From NCBI GenBank assembly GCA_963847945.1, contig CAWKBX010000005.1:21983-85982 (forward strand): a DNA stretch of 64,000 bases, given 5' to 3'. Positions 48,096 to 56,884 of this stretch are shown piece after piece. A model generated the notes under the pieces. The model did not search any database. It was not told the origin of the DNA and worked only from the letters and a program-made list of their open reading frames with translations. The position numbers and the translations under genes were made by a program. The first letter of the stretch is position 1; every line of letters begins with the position of its first letter. The DNA is from JANMJD01 sp963847945 (lineage in GTDB: Bacteria; Actinomycetota; Acidimicrobiia; Acidimicrobiales; Ilumatobacteraceae).

Positions 48096-48570
48096 TCACA
48101 GACGTAGGGCCTGTGTGCCGAGCATCGAAACGAAGGCTCGGCCGAGCGCCTCCGCCACTCCATCTGCCCCGCTGCCCGTCATCGCGGCCCCTGACCAGCC
48201 CGACTGGGTGGGATGGATGACCACGGACGCCCGATCGCCGCGTGCGGCACTGCCGACCTGGGCCCCGCTCATCGTGGACTGTCCAACTCCGATGTTGAAA
48301 AACGGCACCTGACACCGTCGCCAATGGCGATTGTGTACCGCACTTTGGCGTCCGATCCGTCGGTCCCAACCGCCAACGGCGGCGCGACCAAGGTGGACAC
48401 CGCCAGCCGCCACGGCCGCCTCCAACCCAACGCTGACGGATGAGGTCAAACGGAATGTGCAACTTCCCAGGCGCCTGGTCAACAAAGCTTCCGCGCGCTG
48501 GACGGGGCGAGTTGACCCATATCAGATGCCGAAATAGCGACAAGAACCACTGTACCGAAATCTGAAATGC
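48096..48570 (-). pseudogene. Broken gene related to 47318-47887
   Basis: Minus-strand protein-like sequence is spread over three frames. The upstream piece reads FVDQAPGKLHIPFDLIRQRW. The middle piece reads STLVAPPLAVGTDGSDAKVR, then YTIAIGDG. The last piece (VPFFNIGVGQ, AQVGSAARGD, ASVVIHPTQS, ALGRAFVSML) ends in a stop at 48096. The last piece matches the pattern of the C-terminal half of the protein at 47318: PF.NI, QVGS, HPT, LG.AF. Frame changes lie near 48420 and 48300. It is either a decayed paralogue or an indel-rich read. Confidence 0.42.
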
Positions 48571-48615
48571 CAGCGCTCGCTCAGCCAACACACGATTCGG
48601 GATCGAGCGCACGGG

Positions 48616-51462
48616 TTACAGCCTCCCAGCGTGAAAGCCGTTGATCCTCATTGTTGCACCGCAACCAAGCGGGCAGCCGCGAGTGGTCCCGAGCCAATCG
48701 TCGGGGACCTGGATGAGTTGGGCGCAAGTGGGGCATCGGGCCACGAGGCCTCGGGGCGCCTGACCAGTTGTGGGAGGAAACGCCACCGCTGTCACGATCG
48801 GTGCGCCACCACTCCGTTGCGACGCCTCCGCATGGGGATGGCGACTCAGCGCGTACTGGTAGTCGTCACGTAGACGATAGACACCATTGTATGTACTGGT
48901 GGTCTTGCCGTCGGCCTGACGATGGTCGACGCGGCCAGTGGCCGCCTTGAGTTCGAGAAAGCGGAAGTTGGTGAGGGTGCGGAAGACACCGTCCCAGTCC
49001 TCAGCGTTCGTCTGCTGATATGGAAGCTCGGAGAGTCTGCGTAGGTTTGCGACGGATTCTTGGCCACTTCCCTGGTACTCGAGGTCTTGATTGCCGAAGA
49101 ATCGGGCAAGTTGTCGGTGGCACCCGAGCCGAAGGTTGGTGGTGCCGAAGTAGTCGACGAGGCGCTCCTTCGAGCGATCGTCGATGGAGGACCAGAGGAA
49201 GTCGGCTTCAACTGCCTCGCGGACCTGACCGTGGTAGAAGCCGATGAGTGTGCTGTCGTCGTCACCGCGGATCGTCAGGTACGGCTCGACGTCGAGGTAG
49301 AACGAGGACCAGAGCGCGATCGGGAGCCGGCCTTGCGTGTCGGGCGACTTCGGTGAGCGGTCGCGGTAGTCGTCCAGCACCGGTCTGTTGGCGAGAAGCT
49401 CAATGAGTTCGTCCTCGGCGAGTCCGTGACGAGACGCGGCGATGAGGCCGAGGGCGAGCGGCGGGAGAATGTCGCCGTGACGGCGCTTGTCCATCAGTCG
49501 CTTGAACGCTGTCCGCAGACCTTGAGCTATGTCTGGCGCTAGCTCGCGCGCCTCTTCCGACAAGTTCGAGGTCCAGCGCTGCGCCTCGTCGAGCACGACC
49601 CTTAAGTACAGCGGGTTGCCTCGAGCTCTTTTGAAGGCGCCTACGACCTGTGCTTCCTGCTCCGTAGTGAGCCTGCGATGGGAGCGCTCGAGCCATGCAT
49701 TCAGCAACTCGCGGCCCTCGTAATCCGTCATGGGCGACATCTCAAGCATGTCCCCGCCCCTAGCCCGCAACGCATCGAGGGTGTCGCCAGGGAGACTGGA
49801 GACGACGATCTTCACATGGTCGGGCAGCGCGCCTGGAAGCCACCGCAGATCGCGCGCGTGGTCGGTGTCGGCGAGCTGATCGAGGGCATCGAGGAAGATG
49901 ACGAGGGGCCGATCGGCACTGGCTTTGGCGAGGTGCTGCGGAAACTCCTGAACCAGACCTTCGTAATCGTTCCGCAGCGGGGCGCCGGTGCCGTCGTAGA
50001 TGTCGTCGATGTCGCGGCAGAGGCTCGACAGCAGCGCTCGCCCATCGAAGGACTCGCGTGTAGTCCCGATGAACCGCACGACGATCTTGGGCCCAGGCTG
50101 TTGAGAGGCGATGAGTTGCGTGGCCTTGGCCATGAGAGCTGACTTTCCCGCGCCGGGTTCGCCATGAACTCCCAGCGGTGATCGGCTCGATCCGGCCATG
50201 TAGTCGACGATCGCTCGGAGTTCCCTACTCCGGCCTATGAAGTCCTCGCTGCGCTCTGCCGCGAACGTCGCATGTAGCTGCCGCTCGTGCCCGATCGCGC
50301 CGACGTCTTCCCGTTTGGCCAGTACCGGCTCGATCACCGCCCACAAAGCATCTCGCATGTCCTCGCACAGCTGCGTCAGATGGTCGCGTGTTGGTCCGCC
50401 CAGCAGCGTCAGCCTCAGTTCGCCGATGAGCTCGCTCACGTCCCCACCGTCGTCGCTGGCGAAAGTGGTGCGGACCGCGTCGATTGCGCTCGGCGGCACG
50501 TCGCCATCGAGTGCCTGCAGGATCCGATCACGTTGGTCCTCGGGGCTGGCGTTCCGCCAGCCGTCGTCGCTCAGCAGTTGAATCAGATGCTCTTGAATCG
50601 CCTGCGAGTCAACCGCTCCCGCGTTCCAAAGAGCCGTGTAACGGTGCACATTGCCGGGCAGGCCCAACTCAAGGTCTGTGCGCACGGAGTCGAGCCGCCT
50701 GCGTGCTGCTTCGTCGACCATGTACCCGCTGGGTGTCGACTCTGACGGGATCAAGTCTGCGAAGTCCCGCGCCGCGGCAGTCATCGGGAGGCTCTCTATG
50801 TCTCGGAAGAAGCAATGCACGTGTTGTGCCGCGTCTTCCATGGCCAGACCCTCTCGAATCTCCTGCTCTGTGGCCGAGCCTCCGTACTTCGCGACGTGTT
50901 GCGCTTTGTCGTGGCCGTCCAACCCGTCGAACAGTCCGACAGTCGCCGCCTCGATGACGCCCAGTAGTTCGGCCTCCACCCGCGACCACGCGTCCGGCGC
51001 CACCTCCCCACGAGGTTTGAGCAGGTATGCACCCGGCCGCACTTCGCCGGCGGGCACCGCGTTCAAGTCCTCGACGGGATACCACTCCCGCAGCGTGAGC
51101 GCCGCGTCTGGCGCGTTCTCAGTTGCGTGGTCGAGAATCCGATCGAACACGGCCGACGGAATATCCGCTGGTAGAGGGCGAGCGCCGTACCGGTTCCCGA
51201 GCAATACGACGAAGCTCGGGCGGGGTGAAATCCGTTGGCAACGGGCTACCTCCGCCAGGCAAACAGCGATCGCCTGCTGATCGAAGAGCGCGGCCTGGCT
51301 CACTCCCCAGCGCAGGTCGATCGCCTGGAACCGCGCCCCCCGGTCACGGCATCGCTGCCGAAGCGGCTCGAACACGCCCGTCCGCAAGGCGTCACGCTCA
51401 TCGTGCAGATCGCTGAACGTCGAGCTTATGAACACGCGAAACGTGGTCCCCTCACCAACCAT
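48616..51462 (-). CDS. DUF4062-NACHT STAND protein with C-terminal zinc-ribbon-like motif
   Basis: The best start is the ATG at 51462, just before TTFRVFISSTFSDLHDERDA, the signature of DUF4062/TIR-like N-terminal domains; the TTG start at 51624 lies inside an IS end. Length is 948 residues. A NACHT-type ATPase follows: Walker A GVHGEPGAGKSALMAKA at about residue 432, and VIFLDALDQLAD as Walker B near 525. A winged-helix-like and helical region come next, then a C-terminal zinc-ribbon-like pair (ARCPTCAQ ... GCPLGCGAT). DUF4062-NACHT proteins resemble animal NWD1/TANC-type NTPases and bacterial NLR-like anti-phage sensors. The effector is not obvious; the N-terminal DUF4062 may act as the signalling domain. 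Confidence 0.8.
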   Translation of the reverse strand: MVGEGTTFRVFISSTFSDLHDERDALRTGVFEPLRQRCRDRGARFQAIDLRWGVSQAALFDQQAIAVCLAEVARCQRISPRPSFVVLLGNRYGARPLPADIPSAVFDRILDHATENAPDAALTLREWYPVEDLNAVPAGEVRPGAYLLKPRGEVAPDAWSRVEAELLGVIEAATVGLFDGLDGHDKAQHVAKYGGSATEQEIREGLAMEDAAQHVHCFFRDIESLPMTAAARDFADLIPSESTPSGYMVDEAARRRLDSVRTDLELGLPGNVHRYTALWNAGAVDSQAIQEHLIQLLSDDGWRNASPEDQRDRILQALDGDVPPSAIDAVRTTFASDDGGDVSELIGELRLTLLGGPTRDHLTQLCEDMRDALWAVIEPVLAKREDVGAIGHERQLHATFAAERSEDFIGRSRELRAIVDYMAGSSRSPLGVHGEPGAGKSALMAKATQLIASQQPGPKIVVRFIGTTRESFDGRALLSSLCRDIDDIYDGTGAPLRNDYEGLVQEFPQHLAKASADRPLVIFLDALDQLADTDHARDLRWLPGALPDHVKIVVSSLPGDTLDALRARGGDMLEMSPMTDYEGRELLNAWLERSHRRLTTEQEAQVVGAFKRARGNPLYLRVVLDEAQRWTSNLSEEARELAPDIAQGLRTAFKRLMDKRRHGDILPPLALGLIAASRHGLAEDELIELLANRPVLDDYRDRSPKSPDTQGRLPIALWSSFYLDVEPYLTIRGDDDSTLIGFYHGQVREAVEADFLWSSIDDRSKERLVDYFGTTNLRLGCHRQLARFFGNQDLEYQGSGQESVANLRRLSELPYQQTNAEDWDGVFRTLTNFRFLELKAATGRVDHRQADGKTTSTYNGVYRLRDDYQYALSRHPHAEASQRSGGAPIVTAVAFPPTTGQAPRGLVARCPTCAQLIQVPDDWLGTTRGCPLGCGATMRINGFHAGRL

Positions 51463-51686
51463 CGCGGACGCCCGGAGTCGAACGCGCCGACGGTCGAGTG
51501 CGGTGTGGGCGGCTGTCTCCGAAGGCGGCGCGCCAATCGCCAGCCATCGCGCGACGAGGCTGCGGCCCACGTCGACGGTCGAATTGACCACGCATGTCGT
51601 CAACAGTAACCCCCTCTCTGTCAACCTGATGTGAGGCAGTTCCAGTTGCTGATTCGTTGAGTTGAGGGCGGGGAGGAGACCCCGAC

Positions 51687-52130
51687 ATGACTATCCGTGA
51701 TTCTTCGGTCGCGCCCGCCCAGGCTGGCGTGGTGATCGAGCCGATTCCTGACCCGCAGGTGCCCGAGCGATCGCGTGGGCGCCGCCAGTTCAGCGCCAAG
51801 TACAAGGCGCGCGTCTTGGACGAGTACGACGCTTTGGACAAGGCGGGCAAGGGTGCGTTGCTGCGCCGCGAGGGCCTCTACACGTCGTTGATCAGCGAGT
51901 GGCGTGGTCAACGTGATCGTGGCGCGCTCGAAGCGCTCAGCCGCCGTGCTGGCCGCCCGACCGCGGATCCGCGTGACGCCGAGATCGCCCGGTTGAAGCG
52001 TGAGAACGAACGGCTTGCCGATGATCTTGGCAAGGCCCGCACGGTGATCGAGGTGCAGGGAAAGCTCTCAGCGTTGTTGGATCAGCTCGCTTCCGGCAAC
52101 GCGTCGACCCGACGGAGCGAGACGAAATGA
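51687..52130 (+). CDS. IS3-family transposase OrfA
   Basis: An ATG at 51687 starts a 147-residue protein. An N-terminal HTH of the transposase type (RRQFSAKYKARVLDEYDAL, RREGLYTSLISEWRGQRDRG) is followed by a leucine-zipper-like coiled coil (EIARLKRENERLADDLGKAR). OrfA binds the IS ends. It overlaps orfB by four bases, the usual frameshift-fusion layout, and appears intact. Confidence 0.82.
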   Translation: MTIRDSSVAPAQAGVVIEPIPDPQVPERSRGRRQFSAKYKARVLDEYDALDKAGKGALLRREGLYTSLISEWRGQRDRGALEALSRRAGRPTADPRDAEIARLKRENERLADDLGKARTVIEVQGKLSALLDQLASGNASTRRSETK

Positions 52131-53031
52131 TCCTCATGGTCGACAGTGCGATCGATGAGCTGACCCCGGTCGTCGGGATCCGAAAGGCGTGTGTGGCGGT
52201 CGGGGTGGCGCAGGCCGACTGGTATCGCCGCCACCGCCAGACCCCGCCCCCGCCCAAGCCGGTGCGACCGCGCCGCCCGCAACCTCGGGCGCTGACGCCC
52301 GACGAAAGTGCCGAGGTGCGCGAGGTGTTGAACAGCCCCGAGCATGTCGATGAGGCACCCGCCACGGTGTACGCGAAGTTGCTCGACGAGGGCCGCTACC
52401 TGGCGTCGGAACGCACGATGTATCGGATCCTCGCCGACCACGACGAGGTCCGTGAGCGCCGCCGGCAAGCAACCCACCCAGCAGCGCGCAAGCCCGAGCT
52501 GATGGCCGACGCCCCCAACCGCGTCTGGAGCTGGGACATCACCCGGCTCGGCGGCGCAGCGAAGTGGAGCTGGTTCTACCTGTACGTGATCATCGACATC
52601 TTCTCCGATCGCGGATCACCGATGGTCGTCAAGCCGGTCGCGTTCATGCTCGCCGAGCTCAGTGTCACCAAGAGCCACAGCTGGCCGCACTGCTCGAACG
52701 ACAACCCGTTCAGCGAATCCCACTTCCGCACGTTGAAGTACCGGCCCGAGTTCCCCGACCGGTTCGGGTCGTTCACCCACGCCGCCCAGCACTGTGAGAC
52801 GTTCTTCGACTGGTCAACCTCGAGCACCGCCATTCCGGGATCGGGCTCCACACCCCCTTCGACGTCCACCACGGCCACGCACAAGCCGTGCGCGAGAAGC
52901 GTCAGATCGTGCTCGACAGCGCGTACGTGCTCCACCCCGAACGCTTCGTCAAGCGACCACCGACCCCGCCAGCGCTGCCCGAAGCGGTCTGGATCAACAA
53001 ACCCGACGAGGAGACACCAACGACTCACTGA
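52127..53031 (+). pseudogene. IS3-family transposase OrfB, deleted and frameshifted
   Basis: The protein begins normally (GIRKACVAVGVAQADWYRRH) and keeps the first catalytic Asp (WSWDIT). At about 52606 the sequence jumps from YVIIDIFS directly to DRGSPM, so about 40 residues between the first and second catalytic regions are missing. A second lesion near 52813 (a lost base after TGG) puts the usual C-terminus (ending WINKPDEETPTTH) in another frame, stopping at 53031. The copy cannot make a working transposase. Confidence 0.82.
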
Positions 53032-53195
53032 TTCCCGAACAAACCTGCCTCAGGAAGGTTGACAGGCGCCGAACCCGAGCGGCGGAGAGGTCTCGACGGA
53101 CGCGATGGCCAGCGTCCAAGCCCCGCGAACGAGCAGGTCCAGGCACCCAAGCGAGGCCGGTCGAGCGCCGCTGAGCGGCGTTGTAACGTTGAGGA

Positions 53196-55247
53196 ATGGT
53201 GCCTACGATTGATGTTGAGTCGGGGCCTGGCACGGAGAGTCGCGACGCACAGCTTCTCGTCGCATTGAGGGACACGATCGTGGCCGAGACGGCGGTGCTG
53301 AAGTATCGCCCTGATCTACTGAGGACTCAGTTGCTCAATCGGCTGTGGTGGTATGACGATCACCACCCGGCCCGACAGTTCGCCGTCGACCAGTTCTCTC
53401 GCGGCGAACCTGGCACTCAGCCGCTGCGGCTGTTCCTACCGCCAGGGTCGATGGCACAGCCCGAGCGATGGTCGACCTCTACGAGCGGACCAGTCGAGCA
53501 TGTCGTGGCGGTCGCCGGTGGCTTCGCCGCCATTCGAGCGGATGGCATGTACGAGACGTTCGGTCGCGAGAACGCACACGTGCTTTCCGGCGAACTCGGA
53601 CCACGATTCTCAGCCGCGTCGTCGCGCGGAGGAATCGTCGTGGCGGCGAGCGGAAGCATGTGTGCAATCTGGATGCGGCCTTTTGCCGAAGAGCCACGCT
53701 GGATGCGCTGCAACTTTCCTGTGCGTGGCGTCGCCATCGACCCGCTCGGGGTCACAATCGCGGCTTACGGATTCGGTGGAGAGTGGTGTTCCTGGTCGAG
53801 TGACGAATCGCCCTTCGATCACCACGTCGATGGTCGGCTCTCTGGTGAAGTCACGTCCCTCGACGTGCTGACAGACGGGCGAATCTTCTTCGGGATGGCC
53901 GAAGGTCGAGTGGTCACTCACGCGGCGCAGGAGGTTGCTCGACACCCCTCTCGGGTAACGTTCGTGCGCATCTCTCCAGCGCAATGCTGGATAGCGAGCG
54001 GCGATTCCGACGGGGTCCTCGTTCGGACGCCTGTTGGCGACGAGGGTTCGTCGCTCAGCCCACTCGCGTTCAGCTCGGGATTGCTGGATGGCGTGTTCCA
54101 CCCCGACGGACTGACGCTGCTCGTCGTCCTCGCGAGTGGGGAGCTCCTGAGCGTGCCGTTTCACGAGAATGCGGCAGAACCCTCGGCTCTTTGCGTGTCC
54201 GCGGATCGACCGATTCAAATCGCTATTGATCAGACGGGACGGCAGTTGGTCGTGCTCGGCCGGTCCGGGGCGACGCAGCTGGAGGCTGCAGCTCCGGTAC
54301 GTTCCCGAGCCCCGGAGGTCCCGCGTTTTCGCAGCGAGGTTCTCCTATTCGCCCCCGATGGTGACGACAAACTGCTTGCTGTTGATCGTGACTCAGGCAC
54401 CCACAGGATCGAACGCCGCACCCTCTGCATCACACCCGTGCTCGACCGCGGGTCGACGGCGTCGCGCGCGTTCCTTGCCGGGCCCGACCGGTACATCGAG
54501 GTACTGGACGAGCCCGGCGCGATGGCGTTGGTCGCTCACACCCTCTCCGACAGCGCGATCTCGAGCACGCGCGTGTGGCCACGGCGACGCTGGCGTCGCG
54601 ACTTCAAGCTCCTGTCGGGAGTTTGGCCAACGGCTGACGGCGCCCACGCGGTCGCGAGCGAGCCAGACCTTTCCGCCCGGAGTTCGACCCTGATCCTGAT
54701 TGACACCGCGAGCGGAGCAGAGGTCGACACCTTCCGTTTCGAGCACGGCACCGTCAGCTTCATCGTCGGCTCGCGCTCTGCCCGCCGCCTCATCGTTCGA
54801 ACAACGGTGACATCGGCACCTCCGTACCTCGTTGAGGGCTTCCGGCGTGCCACCTCGTTTCCCATCGACGGGGGGCCGTTCCTAGGCCCCCACCAAGCCA
54901 GCGCCGACATCGCGATCGACCGGACTGGCGCCCGCTGCGTTGTAATCGACCGAGCCCGATGCGCGCGGTTCGCCGCGGGCGACCTGCTGGATCCGAACGT
55001 GTACCGAGTCGTGGCGACGAACGCACGATCGTGCTGGTTGTCAGCCGACGGCGTGGTGGTCGTGACGGCGACTGTGCTCAACGAAATCTCAATATCGGTC
55101 GACGGTGAGTCGGTTGGTGCGTGTGCCCTCGCCTGGACGCCAACGAACGCGACGATCGATCGGGAGCGCTGCCAGATCCTGCTGTGTGGCGAAGGCGGTG
55201 TCCAGGTCGTGAGCTACAGGGACCCAACGACTGAGGAGTCGCGATGA
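53196..55247 (+). CDS. Large beta-propeller-like protein divergent from NACHT gene
   Basis: An ATG at 53196 gives 683 residues. The first 90 residues are helical (VLKYRPDLLRTQLLNRLWWY). The rest is a long series of short beta strands separated by DG, GD and SG turns (for example AVAGGFAAIRADGMYETFG, WIASGDSDGVLVR, VVTATVLNEISISVDGESVG), as in WD40-like propellers, although repeats are divergent and no canonical WD is frequent. No TM segment was seen. It overlaps the next gene as ATGA. By position it could be a partner or sensor for the STAND protein; inference only. Confidence 0.65.
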   Translation: MVPTIDVESGPGTESRDAQLLVALRDTIVAETAVLKYRPDLLRTQLLNRLWWYDDHHPARQFAVDQFSRGEPGTQPLRLFLPPGSMAQPERWSTSTSGPVEHVVAVAGGFAAIRADGMYETFGRENAHVLSGELGPRFSAASSRGGIVVAASGSMCAIWMRPFAEEPRWMRCNFPVRGVAIDPLGVTIAAYGFGGEWCSWSSDESPFDHHVDGRLSGEVTSLDVLTDGRIFFGMAEGRVVTHAAQEVARHPSRVTFVRISPAQCWIASGDSDGVLVRTPVGDEGSSLSPLAFSSGLLDGVFHPDGLTLLVVLASGELLSVPFHENAAEPSALCVSADRPIQIAIDQTGRQLVVLGRSGATQLEAAAPVRSRAPEVPRFRSEVLLFAPDGDDKLLAVDRDSGTHRIERRTLCITPVLDRGSTASRAFLAGPDRYIEVLDEPGAMALVAHTLSDSAISSTRVWPRRRWRRDFKLLSGVWPTADGAHAVASEPDLSARSSTLILIDTASGAEVDTFRFEHGTVSFIVGSRSARRLIVRTTVTSAPPYLVEGFRRATSFPIDGGPFLGPHQASADIAIDRTGARCVVIDRARCARFAAGDLLDPNVYRVVATNARSCWLSADGVVVVTATVLNEISISVDGESVGACALAWTPTNATIDRERCQILLCGEGGVQVVSYRDPTTEESR

Positions 55248-56347
55248 AGCGTGAGTTGCTTGGATTCGTAATGGTCATCGTCGCGAGCTACATGCTCATC
55301 AGGGGACGAGTAAACCGCCGACGGCGCCCAGGGCCGCCACGCCTGAAGGCCACGGTCGGTGAGCCGCACTCAAGCAAGCCAACAGTCCTCGATCTCCGAT
55401 CCCTCCGAGTGCACTTACCGCCGGGATGGAACGTCGAACACCCACGGAAGGGTGGATGGGCCATGACACCACCGAACGGTGGGTTCTTATTCAGCGCAAC
55501 GCTCGAGTTCCTGCACCAAACCGACATCGACACTCCGGAGAAGTATCTGGACTTCGCTGTCGAGTTCGCGAAGTCACGCGGAAAGCTGGCGTCGAACGCA
55601 ATCAGCTCCCTTGTTGGTGTGCCTTGTACCGACTTCACCATCGAGTTGTTCAACGGCATGGTCGCTCGCCAATTGACCATCCCGTACCGCGGCACTGAGT
55701 ACACGCTTAGCTTTCACTTCCCGTCGAAGCGTGACTTCTCAGACGGCGCGGACACGATGCGCCACCTACTCGAGTCGTGTCAGATCAAGCAGACCTCGTT
55801 GCCCGAAGTCGCCATCCTCGGTGGCAGTTTGACAGCGCGCCTTCCCGTTGCGACGAGCAGCGCAGGTGCGGAGGGCTGGACGATTGCTCGCAACGACGAC
55901 AGCCGTTTCGAATGCGTTGGCCAGGTATGCGAGACCGAGGCCATGCCTCGCTTGGATGGAGGGGACGCTTCAAGCCGGCGCGGGAGCATCAGTCTTCGGA
56001 TCTCACGAGTCGCGGCCGACGTTCCGCTCACGCGCTCCGCTTCCACGTTCGAGGACGTGTTCGACCGCAACGATCCGCGCAGGAAGCATCTGGAAGACCC
56101 GAACCACATCGTCCGACTTAGCTTCTCCGAGAACGGCTCGACGGGTTTCGGCGCGTTCGAACTTCCGAGCGGCTCGCACGGACGAGCGTGGCTCGCGGCA
56201 GTACTCACGCTTCCGGGCCGTATCAGGATCGGCGTGGTCCTCGACCACGACGGTCCACAGGATCTGCCTGCCGCCGCGTTTCCGGGCGAACTCCTGAATT
56301 TCCCGTTCTTCCTCGATCTGCTGTCACGGCTTGAGGCTGGGCCGTGA
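55244..56347 (+). CDS. Membrane-anchored protein with two Mog1/PsbP-like domains
   Basis: An ATG at 55244 overlaps the propeller gene's stop. The 367-residue protein has one N-terminal TM helix (LLGFVMVIVASYMLI) followed by a basic stretch, then two domains of about 150 residues. The first has LPPGWNVEHP ... FLFSATLEFL ... YTLSFHFPSKRDF and the second has similar strand patterns (SISLRISRVA, WLAAVLTLPGRIRIGVVLDH). This layout resembles Mog1/PsbP/DUF1795 domains. It probably faces the cytoplasm or the outside depending on topology. It overlaps the ArdA-type gene (GTGA) downstream. Confidence 0.55.
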   Translation: MKRELLGFVMVIVASYMLIRGRVNRRRRPGPPRLKATVGEPHSSKPTVLDLRSLRVHLPPGWNVEHPRKGGWAMTPPNGGFLFSATLEFLHQTDIDTPEKYLDFAVEFAKSRGKLASNAISSLVGVPCTDFTIELFNGMVARQLTIPYRGTEYTLSFHFPSKRDFSDGADTMRHLLESCQIKQTSLPEVAILGGSLTARLPVATSSAGAEGWTIARNDDSRFECVGQVCETEAMPRLDGGDASSRRGSISLRISRVAADVPLTRSASTFEDVFDRNDPRRKHLEDPNHIVRLSFSENGSTGFGAFELPSGSHGRAWLAAVLTLPGRIRIGVVLDHDGPQDLPAAAFPGELLNFPFFLDLLSRLEAGP

Positions 56348-56793
56348 GCCGGTCGGCCAACTCGATCCAGGCGATGCTCGCCCACTCGCCGATACCAGAC
56401 GCCGAGGAATGGGCCATCCACGACTACGAAGGTTTCGGCCCGCTACGGCTCGGCGAGTACGCAGACCTCAGGATCGTCAGCCAGATCGGCCGCGGCGTCG
56501 CCGAACACGGTCCTGCGTTCGCCCACTGGGCCGCGCTGTGCGTCACCTCGGACCCGGACGATCTCGCCCGCTTCGACGCGTTCCTCGGGCACTGGGACTC
56601 GCTCGAGGCCTACGCCGATGACCTTCTCGACGATCTCGGGATCGAGGCCATCCTCGGACAGGCCGTGCCGACCCACCTCCAGGCGTACGTCACTGTTGAC
56701 GTCGAAGGCTTCGCCCGTGACCTGGAGTACTCAGGCGAGGTCAGCGCCTCGGAAGGAGACAACGGTGTCTACCTGTTCGACCAGACCCGCTGA
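56344..56793 (+). CDS. ArdA-family antirestriction protein, N-terminally truncated
   Basis: A GTG at 56344 overlaps the previous stop, giving 149 residues; an in-frame stop lies just upstream. The sequence AMLAHSPIPDAEEWAIHDYE, then LGEYADL and the C-terminal YLFDQTR are characteristic of ArdA, a DNA-mimic inhibitor of type I restriction. The first segment of normal ArdA (about 40-60 residues) is missing. The surviving part keeps the acidic surface (DDLARFDAFLGHWDSLEAYA). Activity is uncertain; it may be a remnant joined to the upstream gene. Confidence 0.68.
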   Translation: MSRSANSIQAMLAHSPIPDAEEWAIHDYEGFGPLRLGEYADLRIVSQIGRGVAEHGPAFAHWAALCVTSDPDDLARFDAFLGHWDSLEAYADDLLDDLGIEAILGQAVPTHLQAYVTVDVEGFARDLEYSGEVSASEGDNGVYLFDQTR

Positions 56794-56884
56794 ACCCCAC
56801 CGTTGCGGAATGCACAGAAGACTGACCCCCTATCGCCGCGCTGTTGACAACTTGCCGGGCGGGCGACAGTTGTAGGATCCGCGA

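Larger units (their letters stand above)
51619..53067 (+). mobile_element. IS3-family insertion sequence, inactive copy
   Basis: Imperfect terminal inverted repeats were found: the left end at 51619-51639 begins TGTCAACCT and contains TGAGGCAG; the right end at 53048-53067, read on the opposite strand, begins the same and has the same TGAGGCAG. TG...CA termini and the orfA/orfB order are those of IS3 elements. No target-site duplication is visible at the flanks. It lies between the divergent NACHT and propeller genes. Confidence 0.78.
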
